The notes under the pieces: generated by a model | Told to the model about the DNA's origin: nothing | What the model saw: only the letters and a program-made list of their open reading frames with translations | Database searches by the model: none | In this document: piece after piece, positions 32,844 to 45,331 of the stretch | Layout: every line of letters starts with the position of its first letter | How positions within the stretch are numbered: position 1 is the stretch's first letter | Source: Dipteris shenzhenensis | Lineage: Eukaryota; Polypodiophyta; Polypodiopsida; Gleicheniales | Length of the DNA: 64,000 nucleotides | Assembly (NCBI GenBank): GCA_047967505.1 | Contig: CM106538.1 | Reading direction: 5' to 3' (one strand) | Program-made: the position numbers and the translations under genes

Positions 32844-34198
32844 GTGATTGCAGATTGTCAGGTCAAGAAAGCAGATGAAAAGAATGGTACCCTGAAGAAG
32901 ATAGATAAGGGAAAAGAGATAGCTAACACAGTGAAAGCAGAGTTGGATCTATTTTTAGCCATTGAGGAAGAGTGTTCCTCAGTTCAAGAAGCTTCAACCA
33001 CTGATTCATGGGTGTTAATATGTAGTGCCTCCCATCACATGACTTGCAAGAAGGGTCTATATTGTTCCATGCATCCTCTACAGGAACCCATCACCATGAT
33101 GGTTGGAAATAACACAAAATGCCATGTTGAGGGTACAGGTATGGTTTCATTTGTTTCTATAAATGAAGATGTTAAGAAACTATCTAATGTGCTGTATGTT
33201 CCACAAATCAAGAGAAATTTGCTATCAGTTGCTTCCATAACTGACCTTGACCATGAGGTGAGGTTCAACAAGACAAGAGAAAAAATTCTAGATAGTGCAG
33301 GTAATCTTGTTGGCACAAGAGTAAGGAGGAGCAACCTGTCTGAACTAAGTGCTCTTACAACCTCCGCTGGAGTGGGCACAAGCAGACTTTGGCATGAAAT
33401 ATTCAACCACATTGGATTTGCAGTGCTAAAGGAGATGCAGAAGCAAGGTATGGTTGCTCACTTACCTGCAGTTGCAGAAATCAATGAACCATGTGAAGCT
33501 TGCATGATGGGCAAGCAACAGAGAAAGGCATTCCCACAAGAAAGCAAGAATAGAGCAAATGCTCCTCTAGAGTTGGTGCGTGTTGACTTGTGTAGTAAGA
33601 TGCCTACACAGGCCTTGGGGGGATCTTCCTATTTTTTATTGATTGTCGATGACTATAGTAAGAAGATGTGGGTGTACTTTCTTTGTGAAAAGGCTCAAGA
33701 TTTCGGTAAATTGAAAGAATGGCTATAGCTTGTTGAAAATGAAATAGGGAGAAAAGTGAAGAAAATCAGATCAGATGGTGGTGGTGAGTCTATTTCTATA
33801 GAGTTTGGAGGCTTTTGCAAGAGCAAAGGGATCAAGCGACAAACGACAACATCACATAGCCTCAACAAAATTCGGTTGTTGAATGCCGAATGCGGACCAC
33901 CATGGAGATGGGGAGGTGTATGTTGAAAGGTGCTGGACTGCCAAACCACTTTTGGGCTGAGGCTGTCAATACTGCAGTTTACATCCTTAATCGCAGCTAT
34001 ACAAAGGCACTCAAAGGTAAAACACCACATGAGGCTTACAACGGTAAGAAGCCATCTATCTCCCACTTCAGAACGTTTGGGTGTGAATGCTATGCGCATG
34101 TACCAGACAAAGAGAGAAACAAGCTACAACCAAAAAGCACCAAATGTATCTTCTTAGGCTATTGTGATGAGAAGAAAGCCTATAAGTTGTATGACTGA
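32844..34198 (+). pseudogene. Copia-2 protease and integrase
   Basis: The protease region reads WVLICSASHHMT; the usual DSGAS is replaced, so the catalytic Asp is lost. Integrase shows LWHEIFNHIGFAVL ... CEACMMGKQ and GGSSYFLLIVDDYSKKMWVY, then KIRSDGGGE after a stop near 33727. A shift near 33860-33890 leads into the C-terminal integrase part (LPNHFWAEAVNTAVYILNRS, FGCECYAHVPD), ending at 34198. Confidence 0.85.
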
Positions 34199-34307
34199 TA
34201 GGCAAAGAAGATCTCAGATGCCTATGTCTATTGAGCAGCATGCAAATGGACCAAGGCAGTCTTAGAGAATCGAGGAGCAAAGGAGGGCTTCTGCTCACAT
34301 AATCAAT

Positions 34308-35860
34308 ATGGCCTTGATGGCTGAGATTATTGCAAAAGTAAAGGAGCCTGCAAGTTTGGAGGAAGCACTTGCAGACCGAGATTGGAAAAACACTATGCAA
34401 GTAGAATATGACAGCATCATGAAGAATGAAACTTGGGAACTAGTAGATCGACCACCTAACAAAAGGGTTATTGGCACCAAGTGGGTTTGGAAGGTAAAGT
34501 ACAAGGTCGATGGGACTTTGGAAAAGTACAAAGCTAGTTGGTTGCACAAGGATTTTTGCAGATTGAAGGGTTTGATTTTCAGGAATCTTTCACTCCGACT
34601 ACCAGAATGACCACTATTCAAACAGTACTATTGGTGGCTACTCATAAAATGTGGCCAATTTATCAAATGGATGTTAAATCAACATTCTTGAATGGTGACC
34701 TCAAGGAGGAGGTGTACATGGCTCAGCCACCTAGGTTTGAGGCTCCCCATTCTGAGAACAAGGTATGTAAGCTGAAGAAGGCTCTGTACACGGGCTGAAA
34801 TAGGCCCCAAGAGCATGGTACCAACGAATAGACAAATTCTTTCATAAATTAAACTTCAAAAGATGTGCCTCAGATGCTAACTTGTATGTGTATAGGAAAG
34901 GTGGAAAATCTGCTATTATTGTTCTATATGTGGATGATCTCCTTATTACAAGTGACTATGAAGACATGATCCAATAGACTAGAAAGCCGTTGAGCACAGA
35001 GTTTGAGATGACAGACTTAGGCTTGATGCACTACTGTTTGGGGATTGAAGTCTAGCAAGAGCCAGGCAAGATCTTCATCTTTCAACAAAAAATATGCAAG
35101 GAAGATCTTGAAGGCATTTGGTATGTCCAAGTGCAAGGAGATAGCTACACCTATGGAGGTAAATGCGAGGCTATCTATGGAGGATGCCTCACCACCAACA
35201 AACATCGAGAGGTAAAGAAGTTGGTTGGCAGTCTCATCTATCTGTGCAACACTAGACCAGACATCAGTTTTGCTATTGGTGTTTTGAGTAGGTTCTCCAA
35301 TGAGCCTCGCGAGAATCATTGGAATGCAGGGATGCGGGTGCTTAGGTACTTATGGTATGGGCACTTCCTTGGCTGGTCATTGTGACTCAGATTGGGCTGG
35401 AGATTTTGATTCTAGGAAATCAGTTTCTGGATATTTTTTCTCTTTAGGTTCAAGTATCTTCTCTTGGATCAGTAAGAAACAACCAATAGTGGCATTGTCT
35501 TCTACTGAGGCTAGCATGTTTTGCTGCTTGTGAAGCAGTGTGGCTGAGGAGGATCTTATGGCACATGGGAGTGCAAGAGGATGAGGCAACTATGCTAAGG
35601 TGCAACAATCAAAGTTGCATGGCCATTGCTAGAAGTCTAGTGTTTCATGCGTGCACAAAACATACTCATGCGCGCACAAAACATATAGAGATTCAATATC
35701 ACTATGTGCATGATTTAACGGGATAGTGGAATTGGTCTACTATCCAATAGAGCAAAATGGAGCAGATATCTTCACCAAGGCACTCGGGAAGGATCAGCTT
35801 CAGGGTCATCTTCAAAGACTTGGCATTGGGTCGAGAAGGTAATTCACCTACGGGTGGACA
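34308..35860 (+). pseudogene. Copia-2 reverse transcriptase and RNase H
   Basis: RT motifs include WELVDRPPNKRVIGTKWVWK, TPTTRMTTIQTVL (after a frameshift near 34540), MDVKSTFLNGDLKEEVYM and YVDDLLIT near 34926. RNase H carries KKQPIVALSSTEA (about 35477) and CNNQSCMAIARS, with breaks between. The central FLDGD-like and YVDD motifs survive, but the frame does not. Confidence 0.87.
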
Positions 35861-35892
35861 TTGAGGAGGGGTGTTAGATATGCTCAATGCCC
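35861..35892 (+). repeat. Polypurine tract and 21-bp remnant of Copia-2 3' LTR
   Basis: TTGAGGAGGGG (35861-35871) is followed by the first 21 bases of the LTR. The LTR of Copia-3 begins at 35893, so Copia-3 inserted into this LTR. The rest of the Copia-2 LTR is not found to the right. Confidence 0.8.
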
Positions 35893-36616
35893 TGTAAGAA
35901 AACAATACGTCTGTGCTCAACAGATAATAGGATCTCGTATGCAAGAGAGAAAAGAAGATAGTATGGAGAATCAAAAATTTGATTACTGTAAAATTGATAC
36001 AATAGATGGCGCTGCCTCCCAGCCATGCGCTCCTGTGTGAGAAGCTTCGATGGCATGCTGGAAACAGTAGAGGACGGAGGCTGGATGCTAAGGAATCAGG
36101 GTTGTTGTAGCCAGTGATGATAATGGGCTTCACGAGCTTGCTCTTATATAGCCACCACTCATAGTCGGTTAGACCCAATTGGGTGACTGACCCAATCCGC
36201 CCAAAATGGCCGACTGGGAGTGAAATAGGCCACCGACCACACGATAGAACTGTGGCACAAAATAGAGCAACTGACCTATGGTTACCGTTCGGCCCACAGC
36301 CATCCGGGATCATTTGGGGCTCCAAACAAGCCTCTCAACCTAAGAGTGGGGCTACCCCAGGAAATGCTCTGTCTACCCTTAGTGCGGTCAGTCATGGGAT
36401 GCCTTCCCACACTTGCATGTAGCCTACTTAGCAGTGTGCCAACTCTATCTGAAGCCGTCCAGCCATCAGGACACACATGGCCCCCATTTGGTGTCCAAAC
36501 TAGGACCTACTGGATAACCGAGCTACTCAAATGCCTTCTCCTCATATGGGGGGCTTACAAGTAGAGTTAGCTGGTTCTCGCGTACTCACACAAGAGTGGA
36601 GCATTGATATCTAACA
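35893..36616 (-). repeat. 3' LTR of Copia-3
   Basis: It is 724 bp, TGTAAGAAAAC...GATATCTAACA on the plus strand, and aligns over its length with 4591-5323. Confidence 0.88.
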
Positions 36617-38673
36617 CCCCCCCTTAATGTCCACCTGCAAGTGAACTTACTTTTTCGGCCCAATGCCAAGTCGATGAAGATGCCTCTCCAGCAAGTCTCT
36701 TCCAAGAGCCTTCGTGAAGATGTCCGCAGCATTCTTTGTAGTCGGACAGTAAACCAAGTCAACCTCTCCATCCATAATGAGCTCGTGTACAAAGTGATAT
36801 TGAACCTCAATGTGTTTTGTGCGAGCGTGGAACACAGGGTTCTTTGCCATTGCCATGCAACTCTGATTGTCACATGATAACTGCGTAGGCTTGTTCTGCA
36901 CTACACCCATGTCCCTAAAATCCTCCTCAACGACACTGCCTCATAAGAAGTAAAACATGCTGATTTGTACTCAGCCTCGGTAGAAGAAAGAGCAACTGTT
37001 GGCAGATCTAAGTGAGAAACAGTAACCTATCACTGATCTCCTGCTGTCCATGTCTCCTGCCTAATCCGAGTCACAGAATCGGTCAAGATGTTGCCCTCGG
37101 TATAGGTGATGCCATAATCAAGTGTGCCTTTGATGTATTTCAGCACCCGCATCCCTACCCTCCAATGGTTCTCCCGGGGCTTATTGGAAAACCTGCTTAG
37201 TACACCAGTCGCAAAGCTGATGCTCAGCTGCATGTTGTACAAGTAAATCAAACTGCCCACAAGCCTTCTATACTTTGCTTTTCATCCACTAGTGGTGATG
37301 AATCCTTGTTTGAGAGCTTCACATCAACCTCCATAGGGGTGCCAACTGTCTTGCACTCAGCCATGCCAAATGCCTTCAATATCTCTCCAACATACTTTAG
37401 CTATGAAATGAAGATCTGTTTTGGCTCTTGCCAAACTTCAATCCCCAAACAGAAATGCATTAGTCCGAGGTTTGTTGTCATTTCAAACTCTCTTCCTAGC
37501 AAATGCTTTGTTTGCAAGATCTTCTCTTCATGGTTCCCTATTATGACAAGGTCATCCACATAAAGGACCACGATCATACACTTGCCTCCTTCTCTGAAGA
37601 TATACAAATTTGCATCATATGGGCACCTCTTGAACCCGTTTTGTAGAAAGTAGTCATCAATCCACTGGTACCATGCTCGTGGGGCCTGTTTCAATCCATA
37701 AAGTGCCTTCTTCAGTTTACAGACTTTACCTTCTGAACCGAGGATCACAAAACCTGGTGGTTGTTCCAATTACACCTCCTCCTTGAGATCTCCATTCAGA
37801 AAGGCAGATTCTACATCCATCTGAAACACGAGCCAACTTCCCTGGGCTACTAAAGCCGAAACACTGTGAATTGTGGTTAGTCGAGCTGTGGGAGCAAAAG
37901 TATCCTGATAATCAAAACCATGTACCTGTACGAATCCTTTTGCCATGAGTCAAGCATTGTACTTATCTAACGTGCCGTCGGACTTGTACTTGGTCTTGTA
38001 CACCCACTTGGTGCCGATTACCTTGCGTTTTGGTGGTCGATCCACAAGGTCCCAAGTGTTGTTCTTCATTATGGAGCCATACTTTGACTGCATAGCCTCC
38101 ATCCACCTATCATCACCATGTGCCTCTTCAAGACACTTGGGTTCTTCAGCACGGATCACCTTTGTCATCAAAGCGTAGTTGACCAAGTGTTCCTGCGCCC
38201 TTCTTTGCTCCTCTAATCTCTTGGACCGGCAGTGTTCCGATGGTTCCTCCTCAATGGCTGGAGGTTCTCTACTATCCAAAAGCTGCTTTACCCACTTCGG
38301 GAATGGCCGTTGCCATTGTGGTTTCACAGGCTCTTCTTCCTCTTCTTTATCTTGAATCTCCCAAGCACCATTAGGGGAGTTTGGTCTACTATTGGTGGTT
38401 GTACTGGATGGATATCCTGGTCCTGGTTGTCTGGGAAGGAAGCATCCTCCTCCAATTGATGTGGCTGTTCTGAGAAGACCACATCGTGACTTACTATTAC
38501 CTTCTTGGTAACAGGGTTATAGAGACGGTAAACCTTTGGCTCTTCACTATAGCCCAAGAAAATACACTTCTAGCTCTTTGGTTCCCATTTGGTCCTGAGG
38601 GCATTAGGAACATGCACAAAACAGTCACATCCAAAAACTCTAAAAGGTGCAGCTGAGGGTTTCTTACCAGAAA
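36617..38673 (-). pseudogene. Copia-3 RT and RNase H
   Basis: From right to left are INT C-terminal remnants (FGCDCF-like at about 38620), the RT block DDRWMEAMQSKYGSIMKN with VIGTKWVYKTKYKSDGTL (37950-38327), YVDDLVIIGNHEEK (37401-37769), the RNase H core and CDNQSCMAMAKNPVFHARTK (36647-36910). The polypurine tract follows. Several stops and shifts separate these pieces. Confidence 0.87.
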
Positions 38674-39553
38674 AGGCAGGTATACCAATCCTTCTAACTG
38701 GTCATGTGGTGCAATGCACCACTATCAATAATCCAAGGTTCTTTTGCAGGTACATGAACTGCCTCCGTGCAAATCTCCTCAATTGCTACAAATAGCTCTA
38801 CTGGTACTGCCTGTGCACTATTGCTGGACTCTTTCTTTACTCCGTTCTTCTCATCTACAATCTTCTTTTGGCACTCATTCTGCTTGTGCCCTGCCTTATT
38901 GCAATAGAAGCACTTGACCTTCTTCTTTCTCTTTTTATCATTAGAAGAAGATGGGTTACCAGAGTCCTTACCCTTACCTTTCTTTGATCCAACCGAGAAA
39001 GCCGAATCCTCATCTTTTGATGCATCTCCTCCAGAAGCATTGCGTTGAAATCCTCAAAGTTGAGGGGTGGATTTCTGTTCTGCGGATTCAGTGCCGTAAC
39101 AAAAGCTTCGTACTTTGGTGGGAGAATCCATATGCACCTTCGTGCTAGATTCTCGCTGGTGATGGTGATGCCAATTGCAGTCATCTAGTCGTGTAGATTC
39201 TTCACCTTGGTGATGAACTTCTCTGCTGCTTCAGACTTAGATAGTTTCTCGTTCGTGAGTTGAGTCTCCAGATTCTAAATCCGCATCTGATTCGTGGTCT
39301 CGTACTGATTTTTCAAGACCGTCCATGCCCCCTCTGATGTGGTGACATGTTGAATTAATGCCATGATGGAATCACTTACACTGCAGACAATAGAACACAG
39401 CGCATCTGCATTTCTTCTTGTCCACACGAGAATCTCATCCGTAGTTGGTAATATCTGTTGTTCTACATTGGCTGGATCCGGTCTTGCAACCGGCTTCACG
39501 TCCACCCCAATAGCAATATCCCAAAGCTCATATGCGCTTAGGATGGTCTTCAT
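38674..39553 (-). pseudogene. Copia-3 gag with protease start
   Basis: Gag blocks ILPPKYEAFVTALNPQN and NPPLNFEDFNAMLLEE are followed by the zinc knuckle (CFYCN-like, near 38900) and the start of protease (about 38690-38740). The sequence then jumps to the part equivalent to 2630 of Copia-1, which removes the protease core and most of integrase (about 0.9 kb). The N-terminal piece ends in YELWDIAIGVDV ... at 39553. Confidence 0.82.
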
Positions 39554-42500
39554 CTGATGTCTCATGCATTGTCAAAGTACACCAGTCTCCCTTTGAGGTT
39601 CTGAAATTTGGAACCAATACACCAGAACCTTCTTGAATATACAATGGTCCATTGATAAGTTCAACACATGCATTCCCAAGGTTGGCATCACCTTTCAAAC
39701 CCACCATCTCTTTCCAAGAAAGTTTATCAATAGCCATCTTCCATGCAGAGACAAGCCCGGCTACCAAGTCTGATGCCTTCACCCTCAATGGAAAATTTGA
39801 TATCAATTAACTATTGGACTACTTTCATTGCTCCTCAGCTTGTCTCAATAACTTCATTGGACTACTTCCACCCATGAATAGCTCTCCCCAAATATCCAAG
39901 GGAGCCACTTCACAATCAGAGGAGCATTGAGTTCAACGTGGATCCCTAGCCCACCCTGTTGCTTTGGAGCCTTGAGAGGATCCCATGGAATATAGTGCAT
40001 ATGCCTCTTGTCCTCTTCTTCTACCCATATGAAAGCCCAAAAGCATCTTTGTATCTCCATCCAGTTGACTATGTTGAAACCTCTACACAATTGCAACATA
40101 GGTCGTGGTGGCCCACAATACATGATCACCACTAATGCACTAGCACTCCAACCAAGAGACAGCCATACCAACCTGTTAGCTTAGCCTTAATGCAATCTTT
40201 AAACCAACTAAATCTCTGCTTAATTGTCACCCAGCGGGCCACCCAGATGTCTTACCACCTCACCACAAGGTAACCACTGCACCAGCATTACACCCACCTA
40301 AACAAGCAAGAGATCCAATGAAGATCTAAGGGCATCAGACTTTGACCAACTTCAAACCGACCCCGATGCATGGTAGTATACTAATACTATCTCCTTTAGG
40401 TTATACAGGCAAGATGAGCTTTCCTTGTAGAATGTCATAAGATCATTAGCAAACATTTGCGAGCTAAATTGTTTCCTTGAAGATAATTTTGCTGCTTCTA
40501 GCCATCTCAAGGGGTAAGGGATTGCTTAATCAAATGAAGCAATGGATGTGAACTAATAGCAAGCATGAGGGGTGCGATGGGGCAACCTTGATGGATGGAC
40601 CTAGTGAGAGAGCATAGCCACCATCTTTGTGAACTGCTCACCAAAAGCCAACTTCCTCAGAACTGCAAGAACAAAATCCCAACGTTTCCTATCGTATGCC
40701 TTGTCCAAATCAAGTCCAAACAAAAAACATTTTTGCCTAGATGAGCAAGCATAATCCAAAGTTGAGATGATGTTGAGGACGTTATCAAAAATATTCCTAC
40801 CTTTCACATACCCACACTGCTCTTTATCCACCACCTGTGAACAAATCTCCCTAATCCTCAAAGCCACTATTTATAAGAGGTATTCAAAGCCACATCCTTA
40901 GCCACATTTTATAAGAGGTCTCCCCAATCCTCAAAGCCATAGCCTTAGACACAATTTATAGAGGCATTCAGCACTGCGAGTGGCCTCCAATCCCCAACAT
41001 TAAGCCTATTCTCCCTTTTAGGAAATAGTTTGATCAAACCTATGCTCTTGAGATATGGTCCCTTTGATTACTAAGTCATTTGCCATCGTGACCAAGTCCT
41101 CACCCATCACATCCCAGAATCCAAACTAAAACCCCAAGGTAAGGCCATCCGAACTTTGCCCGTCTCTATCTTTCTTCATCTTCACATCAATGGCTCCCAT
41201 AGCTCAGCCAAATTAAAAGGACAAGATAGCTATAGAATCTTAGCCTCAAACACCCTCCTTGACAATCTTGAGAAGACCTCCGACGTATCCCTTTCCCAAT
41301 CTTCATTTGGAATAACACGAGAACCCACCAAGCCACTCAAGGGTGATTTGAAGATATCTGCAATATGCCAAAATTCAATTTCTATCTTGCCTACTACATC
41401 ATGTACCCTATCAATAGTCTCCCTTTACTGCTTTTTCTTCACAACTTGGAAGAAAATTTCATCGCGTAGTCCCCCAATTCAAGCCACATTTGTCTACTTT
41501 GAATTCTAGCACAATCTGCTTCCTCTAGCTCTTTGGTCTACATCTTCTACTCTAGTTCTATAAGCAAGGTCACTGTAATTAGATCCCCTTAGACAAGTCT
41601 AGGGCACTTTGTCACATTAGTCGATTCTACTAGACTCCATTGGAGACCCGATCTCTCTTGTCCCATCCTCTAGCTTTCGCCCCGATGGCCAAATCGCACC
41701 TGGCAAAGGGATCATCACTAAGGGTCCTAGCCTAGACAAGCCTCCCTAATGTGACTGCAAAAACATTTGGAGCACAAAAACTTCTTGTTGAACTTGAATG
41801 GTATGTCCATAGACCTACCCACCATTATCACAGCAGACTAAACCGCCATATTAAGAGAACATGATCTGATAAGCTAGTTTTCACAAGATAGTCCCCTTTC
41901 ATTAGGGAACACAACCACCATCCTTCCTCAGATACATACATCTTATCTAGCCTCCTAGCCCTGAACTCATCACCTGTCTTTCTATTTTTCTATAATAAAA
42001 GCCCTCCAGACCATCAGGGTCCAACTCCACATAGCCAATAAGGCCAAAATCGCACATACTATCCCAAGCCTCAAGTTCTAATGTTGACATTGCTCTAGCA
42101 GGATGAGATTGGTCCTCAAAGCCCGCTATTTTTGTGAAGTTCCAATCCCCTCCTAGCAGCCAATAATCATTCGATAAGACATACCTTAATGTGATGAACA
42201 ACATGCATAGCACTCCCCGAGACTATTGGGTGCATACACACTAAGCACATTAACTTGAACCCATCCACCAACATAGAGGTAGCTAGAAACCATCCTTTTT
42301 GGGTGATGGGAAATCTCTCTTATACCCAAGGATGCCTTTTTTTTCTAGAATTTTTAATCCTCCCTCCCCCCTTGCAAGGTAGTTTGCCAACACCTTAAAA
42401 TTGAGCATACTAATAGTGAACCACAGTGAATCATTTTCCCTCTTGTAGAGTAACATATTGTAAGCATCAACCCTATGCAACATAGACACATAGCCTTTCT

Positions 42501-42564
42501 GCTTCACAAGACTACAACAACCCCTTAGATTCCATGAAATAATGAGTATAGACTTTATTCCCAC
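39554..42564 (-). pseudogene. L1-type LINE ORF2 (endonuclease and RT), degraded
   Basis: In minus-strand order the pieces are an endonuclease start (ILIISWNLRGCCSLVKQK, 42283-42564), the endonuclease block WLLGGDWNFTKIAGFEDQ (41947-42213), RT blocks QCGYVKGRNIFDNVLNII and LFGLDLDKAYDRKRWDFVLA (40601-40867), and a C-terminal block FIWVEEEDKRHMHYIPWDPL with KQQGGLGI (39854-40171). These are hallmarks of plant non-LTR retrotransposons. Stops and frameshifts are frequent; the region 40900-41900 is only partly readable. The C-terminal tail appears at 30650-31252. Confidence 0.8.
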
Positions 42565-42599
42565 ACTACCACTTTAAGACAATGACCTACTAGCTTGCA

Positions 42600-43640
42600 T
42601 GTGCCCAGTACGTGTGTTTAAAGATGTTAAATCTATTCTCCTTACCTTGGCTTGCATTATGAGCCACCTCTGATCCTTTTGGGAATCGATCTAGTAGAGG
42701 GAAATCGGACATGCTGAGAGTTTGATGCAAGCACTTTTTTCTCTGCAAGTTGCTCTTCCAACATCTTTTTTCGATGGTGCGCCTCTAGTGGGCTTCTAAT
42801 GGACATCATCCTAATGCAGCATCTTCTATGATGAGCTTTCACTTTGATCCTTAGCTTTATCATCATAATCCAAGCAAGTCTGCTACACAGAATCCACACA
42901 TGCACACCTAGATACACCCGAAATGTCATCATGCAACACCTCCTTGGATTTTTCTTGCTTCCGCACGATGTGCCACAAATCATCCTTTGGATGGCTTGAC
43001 CAAGGCTTTTGACCAATGCTTCTCCTTAGAACCCTCCCATTTCTTGGGAGTGCCTTGCATATTTTCAAACAACAGCTCCTCATCTCCATCATTCATTTGC
43101 TTTTGATTACCCTCTTGTGGTTGAGACGACATACCATCATATTTTTCACCCATATCCAACTTTATATTGGATGGTCTTTGAGGGCAATTCTTTACAAAGT
43201 GTGACGTAGCTCACCAGATGAAACATGTGTTAGGAAACACCCCAAACCAAACCTGTTAGGTCATGGCCATACCATTTGGCAACTCCACATCCACAAAGTC
43301 AGGCGTGTCTTGGCTCCTATCCCCTAGTATCCAGGCCCTCCTGAGATTTGCTGAAGATTTAGTCGGAGGGGGTACCAAAAGAACTCGTTCCAACAATGAA
43401 GCCATCCGCTCATCTAATTCACCCAGGATTGCTTGGAAGATTGGGAAAATCTATCCATACTAGACATGGAATAAAAACTCTTCAATACTAAAGCTTGGAC
43501 TCCAAGGGATGACTGAGCTTGTAGCTCCCAAAAACATGAATCAGTTCACCCTGGAGCTGCTCAGACACCAACCGAAACCCTTCCCCCAAAATCGAGCCAT
43601 GTATCTAATTTGAGGAATGTCACATTTGAACAAAAGAAAT
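42600..43640 (-). pseudogene. LINE ORF1 (gag-like), degraded
   Basis: On the minus strand the sequence shows DRSQDTPDFVDVELPNGMAM (about 43262-43321) and then a degenerate zinc knuckle, CFIW-stop-ATSHFVKNCPQ (about 43175-43230). Its position just upstream of the endonuclease fits ORF1 of an L1-type LINE. The 5' end near 43640 is approximate. Confidence 0.6.
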
Positions 43641-44390
43641 TCTTACAACTCGACCATCAATGGCTCTTGGTCAGTAACTGCGTGACCTCTAGAACAACTT
43701 TGGGATTTGAATGCGAATGATCCAGTACCGGTATCCTCACACCAACTGCGGTAGTTTCTTCCCGAAATGAATCTAGCGTATCCCTTATCCCACAAAGGTA
43801 TGCCCCCTTTGCTTTGTCGTCTACACTTGGCGGGTTCCTATTTGTTAAAACTTTTGCTCTCCCTACACATGTCCCAAGCATAGGTTAGTATGCCAATGAG
43901 GTTTTCAATAATCCAGAGCAGTACAGACAGGCCATCAAAGAGGGTATCGAGGCATTGCGTACCTCCAAATAAGCCTTCGTCATTCTATAACAATGTGTGG
44001 CTTAGACCACACATGGTATTTACAAGCATCGAGTGGAATAGACCCGCCAACCATAGATTCAAGGGGACATGAGCAAATGGTACAAAGAGAGTTACGACAT
44101 TACCGTGAGCTACTAAAGTCCAGTCAAAAGGCAGCAAAAGAAGAAAACAAGCTACATGTTTATCGCAAAGAGTCATTATGGGGAAGTATACGACAACACA
44201 ACACCATGTCACCCTAATAGAACCTATGAAAGAGAAAATGAAATCGTAAAATGGTATCATCGTCATCATGTAGAGGGTCATGGAAGAGAAAGAGATGTGT
44301 ATGTTCCAACAATAAAAGCCACAATCCAAGTGCATAAAAAAGACATAGAAGAGCACTTGCTAGATCTGATTTGCTAGATCTGATATGACA
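43641..44390. other. Unassigned sequence with coding-like fragments
   Basis: Open pieces on the plus strand (43993-44217, 44156-44377) include HYRELLKSSQKAAKEENKLH and VKWYHRHHVEGHGRERD. I recognise no family. They could be from another element or an old host exon. The target duplication of the Gypsy element follows at 44391. Confidence 0.35.
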
Positions 44391-44395
44391 ATGTC
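44391..44395. repeat. Target site duplication (left)
   Basis: ATGTC precedes the 5' LTR and is repeated exactly at 56417-56421 after the 3' LTR. It marks both ends of the insertion. Confidence 0.85.
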
Positions 44396-45310
44396 TCTTA
44401 ACATCCACAGAGTACAGTCACCAAATGTAGGGTAATCAATGAGATTACAGGTGATTAGGCTTCATGATTTACTTCAACGGTTATAGCCATGGAAGGAGTA
44501 CATTACAAGCTCAGGGAGTTTGAGCCCCAAATACCCCAAGGCCAAAGATTGCAAGCAAAGTGCATAGATTGTATGTTCTAGCTACTACAAGCTGTAGTTA
44601 AGTGTCTCGCGGGAGTTAAGCCTCGCCACTCTAGGTTTTGGGCCTCATGCATGGGGTTTGAGCCACAAATGGCTTAAGGCTTGAGGGCACTCAGGGAGTT
44701 TGAGCCCCAAATAGCCTAAGCCTTGGAGGCACGAGGCTAACACAAGCGCTATTTGGGAGCCAATTAGGAACACCCCCTACTGCCAGGTTTGTCGCAAGCG
44801 CTTTTATATGGTTAACACAAGCGCTATTTCTACTAGTAGGGAGAGATGGAAATAGTAGAAATATGCCTCGGCACATATGGGCCCAAGAGCCTGGAGAGTG
44901 CTAAAAGGAAAAGGGTTGGCCCTCCCTTCAAAAGGTGACATGTATAAAAGGCCAAAGGGTTGACTTTGGTTTTCATTGTTGTTCGCACAAGTTTGAATAC
45001 AAGCTCCCTCTTCTCTTCCAAGAGTGTTTTGGGTGTTCTCTTGTTTCTATTGTAGTGCCCTATTGTTTGCCACTCCATCCCCCTTCACTCTCCTCCTCCC
45101 TTCTCCTTCTTCCTTCCTTCTCCCCTCTCTTCTCCCCTCTCCCCCTTCCCTCTTTCTCTCGTGGAAACACATTGCAACAATCCAAAGGCTGCTTGAGTGA
45201 CCATGTGGATGGCTCGTGCCTTGCATTGCGCTCACAAGGAGTAGTTTGGAGTGGAGGCCCCATCGGCATCTCATCCGCACGACATGTGAGACACTATCGA
45301 GGCCTACACA
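44396..45310 (+). repeat. 5' LTR of the Gypsy element
   Basis: It starts TCTTAACATCC (the 3' copy has TGTTAACATCC, so the G has mutated) and ends CCTACACA. A TATA-box-like TATAAAAGG is at 44945-44953 and a long C/T tract at 45070-45160. A segment near 44690-44760 repeats earlier LTR text (CTCAGGGAGTTTGAGCCCCAA occurs twice, about 44510 and 44690). Confidence 0.9.
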
Positions 45311-45313
45311 TTT

Positions 45314-45331
45314 TTGGCGCTGTTGCTGAGG
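45314..45331 (+). other. Primer binding site (tRNA-Asp-like)
   Basis: TGGCGCTGTTGCTGAGGA follows the LTR after three bases. It differs slightly from TGGCGCCGTTGCCGGGGA, the Athila-type site complementary to tRNA-Asp. Confidence 0.8.

Larger units (their letters stand above)
31253..35892 (+). mobile_element. Copia-2: decayed Ty1/Copia element, 3' LTR truncated
   Basis: A 5' LTR (31253-31941), tRNA-iMet primer site, gag, protease, integrase, RT, RNase H and polypurine tract occur in Copia order. The 3' LTR starts at 35872 with the same TGTTAGATATGCTCAATGCC as the 5' LTR and is interrupted after 21 bases by Copia-3. The coding region has many stops and frameshifts, a gag inversion and a protease whose DSG motif is lost. 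It is inserted in LINE sequence. Confidence 0.9.
35893..39553 (-). mobile_element. Copia-3: deleted Copia copy of the Copia-1 family
   Basis: On the minus strand it consists of 3' LTR (35893-36616), polypurine tract (36617-36627), RNase H, RT, then a junction at about 38674 that skips the integrase, then zinc knuckle and gag. Gag breaks off at 39553 next to LINE sequence. The 5' LTR, the primer site and the gag start are missing. Sequence is close to Copia-1 throughout. Confidence 0.88.

Noticed and set aside
44387-44391. GACAA as left target duplication with the LTR starting TGTC at 44392
   Set aside because: It has no match after the 3' LTR; ATGTC at 44391-44395 matches 56417-56421 exactly and fits the LTR alignment.
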